Source: Holacanthus passer (taxonomy: Eukaryota > Chordata > Actinopteri > Pomacanthidae). From it: a DNA stretch of 64,000 bases. Positions within the stretch are counted from its first letter, which is position 1, and every line of letters starts with the position of its first letter. A model generated the notes under the pieces. The model saw nothing but the letters and a program-made list of their open reading frames with translations, was not told where the DNA came from and searched no databases. A program made the translations under genes and the position numbers. Location of the stretch: contig JAFREQ010000003.1 in assembly GCA_025331565.1 (NCBI GenBank), positions 9,479,001-9,543,000 on the forward strand, read 5' to 3'. This document shows positions 37,488 to 47,625 of the stretch, piece by piece.

Positions 37488-37529
37488 AAATATACAGATA
37501 TTGCACAGAAATATACAGATATTGCACAG
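37488..37529 (-). repeat. 21-bp perfect tandem duplication in LINE 3' UTR
   Basis: The 21-base unit containing TACAGATATTGCACAG occurs twice back to back without mismatch (37488-37508 and 37509-37529). Further upstream and downstream the 3' UTR has looser echoes, such as ATATTGCAC at 37434 and two AAATATGAAATG copies near 37324-37353. The UTR is AT-rich and shows no ORF. Confidence 0.85.
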
Positions 37530-37552
37530 GTACAGACATGGTGGTGTATTGC

Positions 37553-37675
37553 CTATAGGGAGCAGTGCTGGTTGTACAGTCTGACAGCTGCAGGAAGAAA
37601 AGACCTGCGATATCGCTCCTTCACACACTTCGGGTGAAGCAGTCTATCGCTGAAGGAGCTCTCTAGTGCTGTTAA
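37553..37675 (-). pseudogene. Displaced C-terminal 40 codons of the LINE ORF (frameshifted)
   Basis: Beginning one base upstream of the TAA that ends the main ORF, a second minus-strand frame stays open for 40 codons and ends at TAG (37553-37555). It encodes the characteristic LINE tail with segments such as SFSDRLLHPKC and ERYRRSFLPAAV, ending in a VRLYNQH motif. From family knowledge this tail normally follows directly after the ...SHP residues where the main ORF now ends. The geometry (codon starts one base earlier) equals loss of one base, or gain of two, in the short stretch around 37676-37692. The copy is therefore probably disabled or encodes a shortened protein, unless ribosomes slip there or the assembly has an error. 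Confidence 0.85.
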
Positions 37676-40482
37676 AGTGTTCTGAAGGGGTGGGAGTCAT
37701 TCTCCAACATGGATGACAGCTTAGCCATCATCCTCCTCTCTCCCACCACCCCCACTGGGTCCAGAGGGCAACCCAGTACAGAGCTGGCCTTCTTGATCAA
37801 CTTGTCCAGTCTATTCCTGTCTGCAGCCGAGATGCTGCTGCCCCAGCAAGTAACTCCATAAAAAATGGCTGATGCCACAACAGTGTCATAGAAGGTCTTC
37901 AGGAGCGCCCCTTGCACTCCAAAAGACCTTAGTCTCCTGAGCAGGTAGAGTCTGCTCTGACCTTTCTTGTACAGTGCAGCCGTGTTATGAGTCCAGTCCA
38001 TTCTGTTGTTGAGGTGAACACCCAGGTACTTATAAGATGTCACCATCTCGATGTCCATTCCCTGGATGTTCACTGGTGTTGGAGGGGAGTGAGTGCGCCT
38101 GCGGAAATCCACCACCAGCTCCTTGGTTTTCCCCACGTTGATCTGGAGGCGGTTCCGCTGGCACCAGTCCATAAAGTCCTGCGTCAGTTCTCTGTATTCC
38201 CTGTCGTCCCCATCTGTGATGAGGCCGACGATGGCAGAGTCGTCGGAGAACTTCTGCAGGTGACAGGTTGGTGAGTTGAATGAAAAGTCTGCAGTGTAGA
38301 GGGTGAAAAGGAACGGAGCCAGGACCGTTCCTTGTGGGGCCCCCGTACTGCAGACAACTGTGTCAGACACACAGTCCCGTGTCCTCACATATTGTGGGCG
38401 GTTGGTAAGGTAGTCCTGGACCCAGGATGTGAGGTGCAGGTCCACCCCTGTGTTCTCCAGCTTGTCCCTCAGAAGTGCTGGCTGGATGGTGTTGAATGCA
38501 CTGGAGAAATCAAAGAACATGATTCTCACAGTGCTCCCAGGCTTCTCCAGGTGAGAGAGGGCTCTGTGCTGGAGGAAGATGACGGCATCATCCACCCCGA
38601 TGCCAGGCTGGTAGGCGAACTGAAGTGGGTCCATCGAAGGACCCACCAGGGGGCGGAGATGGGCAAGGACCAGCCGCTCCAGGGTCTTCATCAGGTGGGA
38701 TGTTAAAGCCACCGGCCTGTAGCTGCTGAGGTCCTTGGGGTGCGGAGTCTTAGGGACAGGTACCACGCAGGATGTCTTCCACAGCTGTGGCACCTTCCCC
38801 AGCTCCAGGCTCAGGTTAAAGATGTGCTGAACAACCCCGCACAGCTGGTCTGCGCAGGACTTCAGGAGCCTGGAGCTGATGCCGTCTGGACCCGCCGCCT
38901 TCCTTGCCTTGGTCTTCCGGAGCTGGTTTCTCACCTGGGTTGTTGTGAGGGTCAGGTTGGAGCAGGGGGGCTGTGTGCTGGTGGGTGTGGGAGGGTGGGT
39001 TGAGCTGATGAGCTGAGCAGTGGGGAGTGGCTGTAAGCTGAGAGTTGCAGGAGAGGAGGTGGGGGTGGAGCAGTCCACCTGAGGTGTCGATGGGGAGGGT
39101 TGCAGCAGGGGGGGCTGGGCCGGGGGAAGGGCAGATGGCTGATCAAATCTATTGAAGAATAAGTTCAGCTCATTCACCCACTTCTGGTCCCCCACAGCCT
39201 GGGAGTCAGGTTCCTTGTGGCCAGAGATGGTTTTCAGGCCTCTCCAGACTCCGCTGACGTTGCTCTGCTGCAGCTGTTCCTCCATCTTCCTCCTGTAGTT
39301 GTTCTTCCCCTCTCTGATCTTCCTTCTCAGCTCCCTCTGCACAGCCTTCAGCTCCTCCTTGTCTCCTGACTTAAAGGCCCTCTTCTTCTCCTTTAGGAGA
39401 GCCTTTATGTCCGGGGTAATCCATGGTTTGTTGTTGGAAAAACACCGTACAGTCCTGGTGGGTACGGTGTTATCCACACAAAAGTTTATGTAGTCCGTGA
39501 TGCAGTCAGTGAGACTGTTGATGTCGTCCCCATGAGAATCGCAGAGTTCTTCCCACACCGTCGTGTTGAAACAGTCCTTGAGAGCCTCGTCAGCCTCGTC
39601 AGACCATCTCTTCACTGTGCGGGACACAGCTGGCTGCCTGTGTACCAGAGGTTTGTACACAGGCTGGAGATGAACCAGGTTGTGATCTGATCTTCCCAGG
39701 GGAGGAAGGGGTGATGAGGTGTATGCCTCCTTGGTGTTGGCATAACACAAGTCCAGTATTCTATTGTCTCTGGTGCAGCATGTGACGTATTGGGTGAAGG
39801 TGGGCAGAGTGGAGGATGGAGAGGCATGGTTGAAGTCCCCGGAGAGGAGAAGGAGGGCCTGTGGATGTTGGGTCTGCAGCCGGCCCGTGACAGAGTGGAT
39901 GACGTCACAGGCCGCATCGGCGTTAGCAGAGGGGGGAATATACGCAGCTATCGCGATAACATGCGAGAACTCCCGCGGCAGATAGTATGGCCTCATGCTA
40001 ACGGCTAACAGTTCAATGTCCTTACAGCAGAGTTGCTCCTTAATAGTGATGTGCCCAGAGTTACACCATCTATCGTTCACAAACACTGCCAGCCCTCCTC
40101 CTTTCCTCTTACCGCTCTCCTTCGTCCTGTCCGCCCGCAGCAGTTTAAATCCTTGCAACGTGACGATCGTGTCCGGGGTCTGCGGAGTCAGCCATGTTTC
40201 CGTAAACACAATGATGCTGCACTCCCGGTACTCCCTCTGGTGTCGGGTCAGCGCCGCTAACTCGTCCATCTTGTTGGGGAGAGATCTTACGTTCCCCATG
40301 GTGATGGACGGGAGGACCGGTCGGTATCTTCTCCTCCTGTCGCGGCGCTGGACCCCGGCACGGCTCCCCCGTCTTCTCCTCTTTATTTCTCTGTGAGGGT
40401 TGTGGAGGTTGAGCCTGTGCAGGTGGATGTAGTTCAACGCTAAAAAACTGTTATTTGAGGATAATGCAACACCAAGTTCCAT
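37672..40482 (-). CDS. LINE endonuclease/reverse transcriptase polyprotein, 936 aa
   Basis: The protein would nick target DNA and reverse-transcribe the LINE RNA from the nick (target-primed reverse transcription). Residues 1-60 are basic and arginine-rich. The AP-endonuclease domain spans about 60-270: GNVRS with N64, TETWL with E95, Y181, GDFNH at 215-219, and SDH at 265-267, matching the usual catalytic set. A basic region at about 360-405 is followed by a Pro/Ser/Thr-rich linker at about 450-510. Reverse transcriptase spans about 520-830: SSYRP at 586-590, FFDFSSAF with catalytic D658, GAPQG at 714-718, FSDD at 745-748 holding both catalytic aspartates, GKTK at 784-787 and YLGVHL at 819-824. 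All key residues are present. The start is the first ATG after an in-frame TAG. The C-terminus is abnormal: the frame hits TAA just where the family continues, and the continuation is readable in another frame. The protein is therefore full in its enzyme domains but about 40 residues short. Confidence 0.95.
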   Translation of the reverse strand: MELGVALSSNNSFLALNYIHLHRLNLHNPHREIKRRRRGSRAGVQRRDRRRRYRPVLPSITMGNVRSLPNKMDELAALTRHQREYRECSIIVFTETWLTPQTPDTIVTLQGFKLLRADRTKESGKRKGGGLAVFVNDRWCNSGHITIKEQLCCKDIELLAVSMRPYYLPREFSHVIAIAAYIPPSANADAACDVIHSVTGRLQTQHPQALLLLSGDFNHASPSSTLPTFTQYVTCCTRDNRILDLCYANTKEAYTSSPLPPLGRSDHNLVHLQPVYKPLVHRQPAVSRTVKRWSDEADEALKDCFNTTVWEELCDSHGDDINSLTDCITDYINFCVDNTVPTRTVRCFSNNKPWITPDIKALLKEKKRAFKSGDKEELKAVQRELRRKIREGKNNYRRKMEEQLQQSNVSGVWRGLKTISGHKEPDSQAVGDQKWVNELNLFFNRFDQPSALPPAQPPLLQPSPSTPQVDCSTPTSSPATLSLQPLPTAQLISSTHPPTPTSTQPPCSNLTLTTTQVRNQLRKTKARKAAGPDGISSRLLKSCADQLCGVVQHIFNLSLELGKVPQLWKTSCVVPVPKTPHPKDLSSYRPVALTSHLMKTLERLVLAHLRPLVGPSMDPLQFAYQPGIGVDDAVIFLQHRALSHLEKPGSTVRIMFFDFSSAFNTIQPALLRDKLENTGVDLHLTSWVQDYLTNRPQYVRTRDCVSDTVVCSTGAPQGTVLAPFLFTLYTADFSFNSPTCHLQKFSDDSAIVGLITDGDDREYRELTQDFMDWCQRNRLQINVGKTKELVVDFRRRTHSPPTPVNIQGMDIEMVTSYKYLGVHLNNRMDWTHNTAALYKKGQSRLYLLRRLRSFGVQGALLKTFYDTVVASAIFYGVTCWGSSISAADRNRLDKLIKKASSVLGCPLDPVGVVGERRMMAKLSSMLENDSHPFRTL

Positions 40483-41573
40483 GAAAATAGACTATTGTCA
40501 GAGTTATTTGATTATAAAATGATCAAATCCACCAGGGGCAAAATATACAAACTTGGGAAACAGTGAAATGTAATATTCACACATTATTGAAAGTAGTCGA
40601 AAGCAACACACACCAGTAGTGCCTTGATGAATGTAAACCTGCAATGACATGTGTCATCCAGTTTCCCATAATTGTAATATGTAAGTTCACATGTATGGTG
40701 TGATATGTACTGCATGTGTTTATTGTGACTGAAGCCTGAGCCTGTTCACTTGTTGTCATACCTACCGTAACATTCCTGCTGGTTCCTGTTAGAGACTCTC
40801 GTCAGGGGCATCTGCAGGGTAATTTATGATTTCTTTCAAGAAAGATCATTGTTGGAGATAAATCACAGATTTCTTCTGTCTTGTAAATTTTTTAAAGGTG
40901 AAAACTGGAGTTGATATAAGAACAAAAACACCCCCCTCCACCCCTTCCTTCCTTTTGACCGACCGACACAATTAGAGAAAGCGTCTCTGCATCTGTGGAC
41001 AGTAGAGTGACGCAACAAAGCCCTTCATCTGATAGAAAGTTGTCATTTGTGCATTTCACAGTTCTAAACTATTCCAATAAAAACAGGATGGCCATCATCT
41101 CTGACAGGTGACGCAATCACAGAAACACCTGCTTGACTCTGACCATTGACGTTACGTAATGGTCATATATCTATCTCTTGTCTCTCTGACGCTCCTGTCT
41201 ATCTTACTATATAGCGTAATGAAATGTTTGTGTGTCAGCTCTGCTCAGTTCTGGGGGAGACAGAGAGCAGACGGGCCAGTGTTTACTCGTAGCATGTGCA
41301 ATCACACCTTTAAATTCCTCAGAGTAGCAGTGAGAGAGGACTTGTGCCTGCCTCTGCTCCCCACCAGTGGAAACCACAAGCCTTAGCAAGCTTTAGCCAC
41401 ACCATAAGCCAGCTCCACTCACCTAACTTTAGATTTCATGGCCTCCAGCGACGAACATTTGGATCTCACACGACAACCAGGAACAAGTACGACTGTGTCC
41501 TTAAATCATCCATAGAATTGTTCAAATGCTTTCATGAACTAAAAGGATATCCTTAATATTTAGCTATAACAGA

Positions 41574-42026
41574 TCAGCTCTTATTATCTTCTGCTTTCTT
41601 TATCTTTGCTTCTTTGGGTCTCTTAACAATACACATGTACAAAGCCACAAAGATAGCAGGAAACAGGACAAAGAAAAGAGAGTGAGAAAGAGCCTCAAAA
41701 CGTCTGGATTCTCCTCCAGAGAAGCTGCCCCTGAGTATAAAATCCGCGCCCAACAATAACAAAGAAACACTTTTGATCCGCTGTATAAAAGGACGGCTAC
41801 AGAGCTCGACAGACCAGGGGTTCATGTGCTCACCGTGGTCACGGTGACAGATCTGCCGACCACTCCTTGCCCATCTGGGCTGCCGGTGGCGCTCTGCCTG
41901 CTCTCTGAGGACAGCGAGTTCAGACCAGTAATTTAGTTCAGATGAGGTAAAGCAATATTTCCAGATTAATATGAGCCATATTCCTTTAGAACTGTCCTTT
42001 CTTTCTTCTTCTTCTCCTTCCTGCAT
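41574..42026 (-). CDS. Hypothetical 150-aa frame with one membrane-like segment
   Basis: The frame starts with a Glu/Lys-rich stretch and ends with a plausible single-pass arrangement: SHSLFFVLFPAIFVALYMCIV at about residues 113-133 (hydrophobic core), then the basic tail KRPKEAKIKKAEDNKS. A second hydrophobic patch (SLLLLGADFILRG) lies at about 87-99. No domain is recognisable, there is no neighbouring exon signal I trust, and a 150-codon frame is near what chance allows in 64 kb. Listed because the tail looks more protein-like than most random frames here. Confidence 0.12.
   Translation of the reverse strand: MQEGEEEERKDSSKGIWLILIWKYCFTSSELNYWSELAVLREQAERHRQPRWARSGRQICHRDHGEHMNPWSVELCSRPFIQRIKSVSLLLLGADFILRGSFSGGESRRFEALSHSLFFVLFPAIFVALYMCIVKRPKEAKIKKAEDNKS
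41829..41849. promoter_or_regulatory. Palindrome with estrogen-response-like core
   Basis: TCACCGTG and CACGGTGA form inverted arms with a two-base centre. Within it GGTCACGGTGACA (41837-41849) matches the nuclear-receptor palindrome GGTCAnnnTGACC at all positions but the last. Function not shown. Confidence 0.3.
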
Positions 42027-44156
42027 TTTTTTTTACATGTTACATATCCAAAAACGTCTGGCTGAGGATGAAAGGAGGGAGTAGAAGAGAGAAAAAGAGA
42101 CACATAGAGACAGGGAAGATGAACAAGTTTTATGCTTTATGAGGCAGACACAAGGGATAGCCAGTAGCAGTGTGACACTAGTCTTTCTGCCATTAAGTTT
42201 CTTTTAATAATTTCCTAAAACACCTATTGATCTAATTTCACTCAACAGTTTCTTCGAAAATGTCGGGGGAATTAGTGGATATCTTTACACACTCCAGCTC
42301 ATCCATTCATCATTTGTCATGTCACCAAGTGATGTCGAATAAGTTAGATGAACCTCACACTAGTGCTCTATTGCTACTACACAGGCACTCTGAATCCTAA
42401 AATACCTGGAACAGATTCAATCATCCGCACAGTGCATGTTTAAAGATGTTGCATACAACCTTGAGCACTTTTCTCTATCAGCCATTTTCAAGATAAGACC
42501 CCAGATCATAAAACGTGTCTGGCTTTCTCAAGAACTTAATGTAAGCTGGATCATATCATATCAGGATGAGATTGCTCCAGCTGTGATTAGTCTGGCTTGG
42601 CAAGAGTTTCGGTAGGTGGGATTCAGGAAGTCACAGCTGTCCCAGTCCTGCAGCTGCTGACTTAACATGTGACTGGATGCATAATCAGCCTATCCTGATG
42701 ATACACGGTGCTATAAATCTCTGTAGCATTCAGAGAGAATTCATCTAGCTGCAGTATTTCTGATACATGCACTGATAATGGTGAACCTGATTTGAGTTTG
42801 CAGGAAGAAGCTAAAACCATGGATTAATTGGCAGCTGGGCAGCTGGCTGGCTTTGTTGTTGGAGCAAGGCCAGCTGGACCAATAGTAACCTTGCATGCCG
42901 AGGCTTTCATCAGCTGGCCATTTTGTTAATGTATTTGGAAAATTGGAGATTTATCAGCTGTCTCCCAATACTTTCTGGAACAATACCTCAGATCCATAGT
43001 CCCTGTGCAGTGTTCCCCATAGCCTTCAATTATATTCCAAAGGACGTTCCTTCATTTGCTTCATGTACAGAGGATAAGGCAAGCGGCCACATTGGCTGTG
43101 GTTCTCAGAGCCTCAGAGCAGAAGCACGCTGATGAAGGACTGATGATGGACGTACAGCAATGGCACTCCAGGGCTGTGATTATTTTATGGTTTCCTTACT
43201 CTAAAGTAACCGTAGAATGTCACTGTGTTCCTGCCTCGTAAGCAAGACCTCTGGCTGGATACCACCATCTAACCAATTCTGCTGATCATTGCCGGGTGAC
43301 TAATGAAACAAGAGTGCAACTCCTGCTTCTGCTCCAGTGTTTCTGATGTTTTTTCTGGACCGTTCTTCCCCATCCATCTGCCACACTGCATGACTGTGAT
43401 GTCATGACTGGGCTCTCTCATTGGCCGGACTCAGTTCACCCGCAGTGCTTGAACGGTACAATTGAACAGCGGGTTTTAAAGGGAACGTGAAATTAGTGGT
43501 GACTCATCTCTGGCCGCTATGTTATTATATCATTTCTTCACCAGCAATGATTTCAATCGATCCAAAGTTCCATGAAATCAGCCCAAAAAGCCAAAAATAT
43601 GTGTCTGTATCCGAAAGATGGAAAAGATGATTTTTTTTTTTTCTGGCCACGTTTCTTCCACATTCTATAGATCCTGAACAATTTTAAGTGGGAACAAATG
43701 GTCTAACATGGAGACAAGCTTCACACATGCAAGACATTTCACAGAACGAAATGCCTCTTCACATTACAATCAAAAGTTGATAACCTCCTGCTCCTCAGAG
43801 GCACTATTTCCACAACACTGCAATTTGTAATATGAGGTGTCATCATGAACATGACAGGGAAATTTCATGATTATTGACAAAGTGCTAAATAATGAGGAAA
43901 ACCACTGGTTTTACACCACCATTTGGCTAGTTTTATGGAGGAGGGGAAGAGAATTTCTTTGAATGCTGAACCTTCAGAGAGCAGCTGAAGTTCAGAGGTC
44001 ACGCTCACAACTACAAGTCACATCGGAGGTCCGAGGATCACTACAGCCATGAAGCATCACTATGATCCTGCAGTGAAATAGATGACTGAACTGCAAAGAC
44101 GAAATGAAGTGAGTGCATTTCTTGCACTACTCATTTCCAATCCATCGCTTATATAC

Positions 44157-44227
44157 AAAATCCAAACAGTCAATAAATATAAAAATGATCAAATAAATAA
44201 TAGTAAATAAATAAATAACAATAAACA
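44157..44227 (+). repeat. (AAAT)n-type low-complexity tract
   Basis: Repeated AAATA and AATAAATA units with interruptions. Confidence 0.8.
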
Positions 44228-44581
44228 CATGAAAACTGTCACGTCACTTTCCCGGGAAAATATCGTAAAAATACCTTTTTCATAGCTATTTCACCTGTGT
44301 CTCAAATACCAGCTGTCAGGTGCTCTTGACTTCTATGTGCTGTGCAGATGGTGAAATGGTTCATTTGTACTATAGAGTATGTCACATCACATTGGACATT
44401 AGAGGGACATGAGATGTGACACTGACATGGAAGCTGTCACACATTGTAGCAGACTGTCAAAAACCAAGACTGGTGGGAAGAACTGACATTACAGGTCTGT
44501 AGCATATCTGTACGGCACAGAAACACCCAACTCAACACATTCCCATGCTTGAGCTTGACTTTAACCCTGGTGACCTGTAAC

Positions 44582-44634
44582 TGTGTGTGTGCGTGTGTGC
44601 GCGTGCACGTGCACGCGCGTGTGTGTGTGTGTGT
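44582..44634. repeat. 53-bp alternating purine-pyrimidine tract with 20-bp palindrome
   Basis: The tract is GT-rich with a GC-rich centre and alternates purine and pyrimidine throughout. Its middle, 44599-44618, is a perfect palindrome centred on the E-box CACGTG. It is a strong candidate for Z-DNA or cruciform formation. Confidence 0.9.
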
Positions 44635-45528
44635 ATTTAAACTGTTCCTAGTGTAGTGGAGGGCCAAGGGACCACACCAGAAGAACAGAAGAACTTTGCC
44701 TTTATAAACAACTTTCAAATCAACCATTGCTTAGCTGCAGAATTTTTCCTACAGATTTCCAGCCAATAGTTACGAGCTATAATTCATGGATCTACTGTGA
44801 CAGTAGCACATTTAAAAAGATTGTGTAACTGTTCTACAGAGTCTTACTTAATTTTTTCACACTGGCAAGTTGATAATTAAATTTGCAGCAACCCATCAAT
44901 ATCACAATTCCCGACTGGAGAAACAGTTTACAAATGGTTCACTTTTCTCTCTGATCAGCACGGCGTCCTTGTCCTCCCGTCGTGTTTCATCTTAACCACC
45001 TTTTGCTACAGTATATATATGACTTGGATCTGTACGTCGCATGAGCTGCACATTTCTGTTGAGGTAGCTAGCCAGTGCACGTTTAGCCTGGCGGAATGCA
45101 GCCTTGCATTGCTGAGCTCGGCTGAGATTTATGTGACTGCTGTGGGGTGTGCATGTGGGTAACAGATGGTGGCATCCTGCTCCTCTTTCCTCCCTCGGCA
45201 CATCGCTGCTTGCTCAATCCCCCCCACCCCTGTCCCTATCTGCTGTTCTTTTCCTCTGTTGCATCTGCCACGATTCGCTCTCTGTCGCTTCAGCGCTTCA
45301 GACTTAAAATCAACACTCTCATGGTCAGCTGGAGTTACCAGCAGTTATTGGGGACTTGCAATCGCTCACTGGGTTATCAACACCACACTCATTCCCACTT
45401 CGCCCGCTCTCACCACCCTACACACCATCCATTCAACACCACTTTAATGGACACTCAACACTATCTAAGCTAAAACAACACGCACACACTGGCTTCAGTG
45501 GCCTTGGGGCTCTCCATACACATGCTTA

Positions 45529-45538
45529 CACACGCACG

Positions 45539-45573
<35 letters not shown>
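45529..45573 (+). repeat. (CA)n microsatellite
   Basis: CACGCACGCACG head, then pure CA. Confidence 0.95.
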
Positions 45574-45576
<3 letters not shown>

Positions 45577-45835
45577 CAAGCATGCCCATCCTCATACAAA
45601 CACTCAAACAACTGAACTTTGCAGCCTGTCATTCCTTCTTCATGATGTGCTTTAAGTCATACTCCACCCAAAATCTTTTGAGTGCACTAACACTCACCTC
45701 CTGTAGGCTAGAAAAGCAGAAGTGGTAGAAATAAAGTATATTCAAATAAGCAGCATAATCCACTTCCTAGCTGTCCATCTGAATGCTAAGTATGTTCTAA
45801 ACAGATATTGATTTACCAACATACGGCTGAATATA

Positions 45836-46078
45836 ATGCTTTCGTGCTGCACTATTGCCCTCGTCAACACTCAGAAGCTCTGCCTGAAGCTGTGGGAGAT
45901 ATTGGCTCTCATCACAATGCCTGTCAGCTTCAATTACAATGCCACTAATCTCAATGCCAGCAATCACAATGCCACTGAAAGCAACTGTGGTATAGCTTTA
46001 AAATCTGCAGCCTCTGAGCAGCTACTGCCTACCACGTTTGACATGAACTTCGTGGGACAAATTGATACCAAGCGGTGA
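45836..46078 (+). CDS. Hypothetical 80-aa frame with in-frame sequon repeat
   Basis: The frame opens at an ATG with A at -3 and is preceded by an in-frame TGA. The N-terminal half is hydrophobic (LCLKLWEILALITMPV). Then three 15-bp units encode NYNAT, NLNAS and NHNAT, each an N-glycosylation sequon, followed by ESNC and a polar end. Function and family are unknown. The repeat explains part of the open frame, so this may be a minisatellite rather than a gene. Confidence 0.12.
   Translation: MLSCCTIALVNTQKLCLKLWEILALITMPVSFNYNATNLNASNHNATESNCGIALKSAASEQLLPTTFDMNFVGQIDTKR
45908..45976 (+). repeat. 15-bp minisatellite, 3 clear units
   Basis: The units AATTACAATGCCACT, AATCTCAATGCCAGC and AATCACAATGCCACT follow each other at 45932-45976, with a degenerate earlier copy (ATCACAATGCCTGTC) at about 45910. 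Units differ at 2-4 positions. Confidence 0.85.
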
Positions 46079-46784
46079 TGCAGAAAAACACACAGCCTGT
46101 GAAGACACTCTCCATCTGTTTCGCTCTTTTATCAAAACCCTCACATCGGGCAGGATGGTCCTGGAGAAAAAAAAAATGAACCCGCTGACTTAGCTTTCAC
46201 ATCAGATGCCAGAGCCCAAAAAAATGGCACACACGCATATCGTACAGTAGAGGAGACATGAAACGGCTCCAACATTGTACAGTTGTGAGTTTAGAGCTGA
46301 AAACTTCTTTGAAAAGTGTCTCTTTTAGAAAAAAAACAAGCAAGCAAACTACCCACTGTGCCAATAGTTAATAGTGCCCTTACAGTGAAGAAATAAAACT
46401 GTCTAAAAAAGAAGGCAGTCACTGTAAGCCATCAAATTATATACCAGCTAAAACGGGTATGTGACACACACACAGCCATTTACGCAGCCATAAAAAGCTG
46501 ACCTATGGGAGCTGACTCGAGAACATTCACATGACTAATAAAAATGCGGCCAGTACTGATTGTTCCTTCCCACACACCTTGTGCTGGCTCACAGAGCATG
46601 TTTATTTGCAGACACAGATAAACACACAAATGCAATCAGACAAAAACACAGCCATGGCCTACAGATGCAAGTGTTCCACTTTGCTAATCTAATCCCACTC
46701 TCAGAGTCTGGGAATGTACAGCTGTGTGGTTTTGTGACACACTGGGCCCTCTGCCATGGGGAGTCACCTAGAGGTGTGCTGACT

Positions 46785-46832
46785 CGTGTGTGTGTGTGTG
46801 TGTGTGTGTGTGCGCATGTGTGTTTATGTGTG
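46785..46832 (+). repeat. (GT)n microsatellite
   Basis: GT repeat with a GCGCATG interruption near the right end. Confidence 0.95.
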
Positions 46833-47567
46833 ATTCAGTTTCAGTTCATCTAGTCCATGAGACCACAGAGCTGCGACCACAGGGAGTTTAGGACTTTTAC
46901 TATTGTGACAAACACATGCATACAAGCAGAGACACACAGACGTAGCCGTGCAACCACAAATCCACACATGCACACACCCACACGTTTACACATGTACTCA
47001 TACACACACGGAAGGACATTTAAGTCACATTAGTCACTAAAGATGGGAACGTGCGCACCACTGCAAGCTCTTTTTAGATCTCTCTCTCACCCCTATTCAC
47101 TCTCAACCAAAGAACACAAGAGACAGACACAACATTATTCTTCTACCCTTGAGTTAACTCCGAGAAAGATTAAAGAAAACTAAGATGATGGCCAGAAAGT
47201 AAAGTTGTTTTTTTTCCCCTTTCATCCTTCATCCTGTATCTCTGCTTTGTAAGCACACTCCCTATGTGACTTCACTCCTGGAAAGACCCCCAACCTGACA
47301 CACAAAGAAGTGTTTGCCAATTTTCTGTCAAATTGAAAATAGGGACAGGAAGTTCAATTAAAAAAAAAAAAAAAGGATCTAAGGAGAGTGCACAAGCAAG
47401 AAAGAGAGTGTGGCCAAAGCAACACTTTATCTGGTCCTCATTTTAGTGTAATTACTTCCTGGTTAATCAAAAACTGAAGTAGATAAAACTGTCGGCAAAC
47501 TCCATTTTTGCATATGCTTTGTCAAAAGTGACTCACATTTCCCCACATAGATACATTGACAGGAATT

Positions 47568-47625
47568 CAGGGTTCAATGTCTTGCTCAAGGGCACTTTGA
47601 CATGTGGACACTTGCTCTAGCTCCT
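47568..47625 (-). mobile_element. SINE body fragment related to the one at 0.4 kb
   Basis: On the minus strand it reads CATGTCAAAGTGCCCTTGAG then CAAGACATTGAACCC. The AAGTGCCCTTGAGCAAGACA part matches the SINE at 0.48 kb with few differences. No A or B box is visible, so only the body/3' portion remains. Confidence 0.6.

Larger units (their letters stand above)
37091..40490 (-). mobile_element. Near-intact L2/CR1/Rex1-type non-LTR retrotransposon (LINE)
   Basis: The element runs right to left: a single large ORF (40482 to 37672), a 3' UTR of about 0.6 kb, then an AATAAAG-like segment and a tail of TTATC repeats read on the minus strand. This order (endonuclease, reverse transcriptase, short repetitive tail instead of poly-A) is the known plan of L2/CR1-clade LINEs, including Rex1-like elements in teleosts. 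The long uninterrupted ORF implies a young insertion. The 5' boundary is set only by the start of the ORF, with an in-frame TAG four codons upstream, so it may be 5'-truncated or lack an ORF1. I found no convincing target-site duplication, which is common for this clade. Subfamily naming needs an alignment. The LINE class is near certain and the clade is likely. Confidence 0.93.
40491..44156. other. No recognisable gene
   Basis: Upstream flank of the LINE, then non-coding sequence containing the response-element-like palindrome and the 150-codon hypothetical frame. Confidence 0.55.

Noticed and set aside
37987..40396. Plus-strand frames opposite the LINE ORF
   Set aside because: Antisense shadows of the reverse transcriptase and endonuclease coding sequence.
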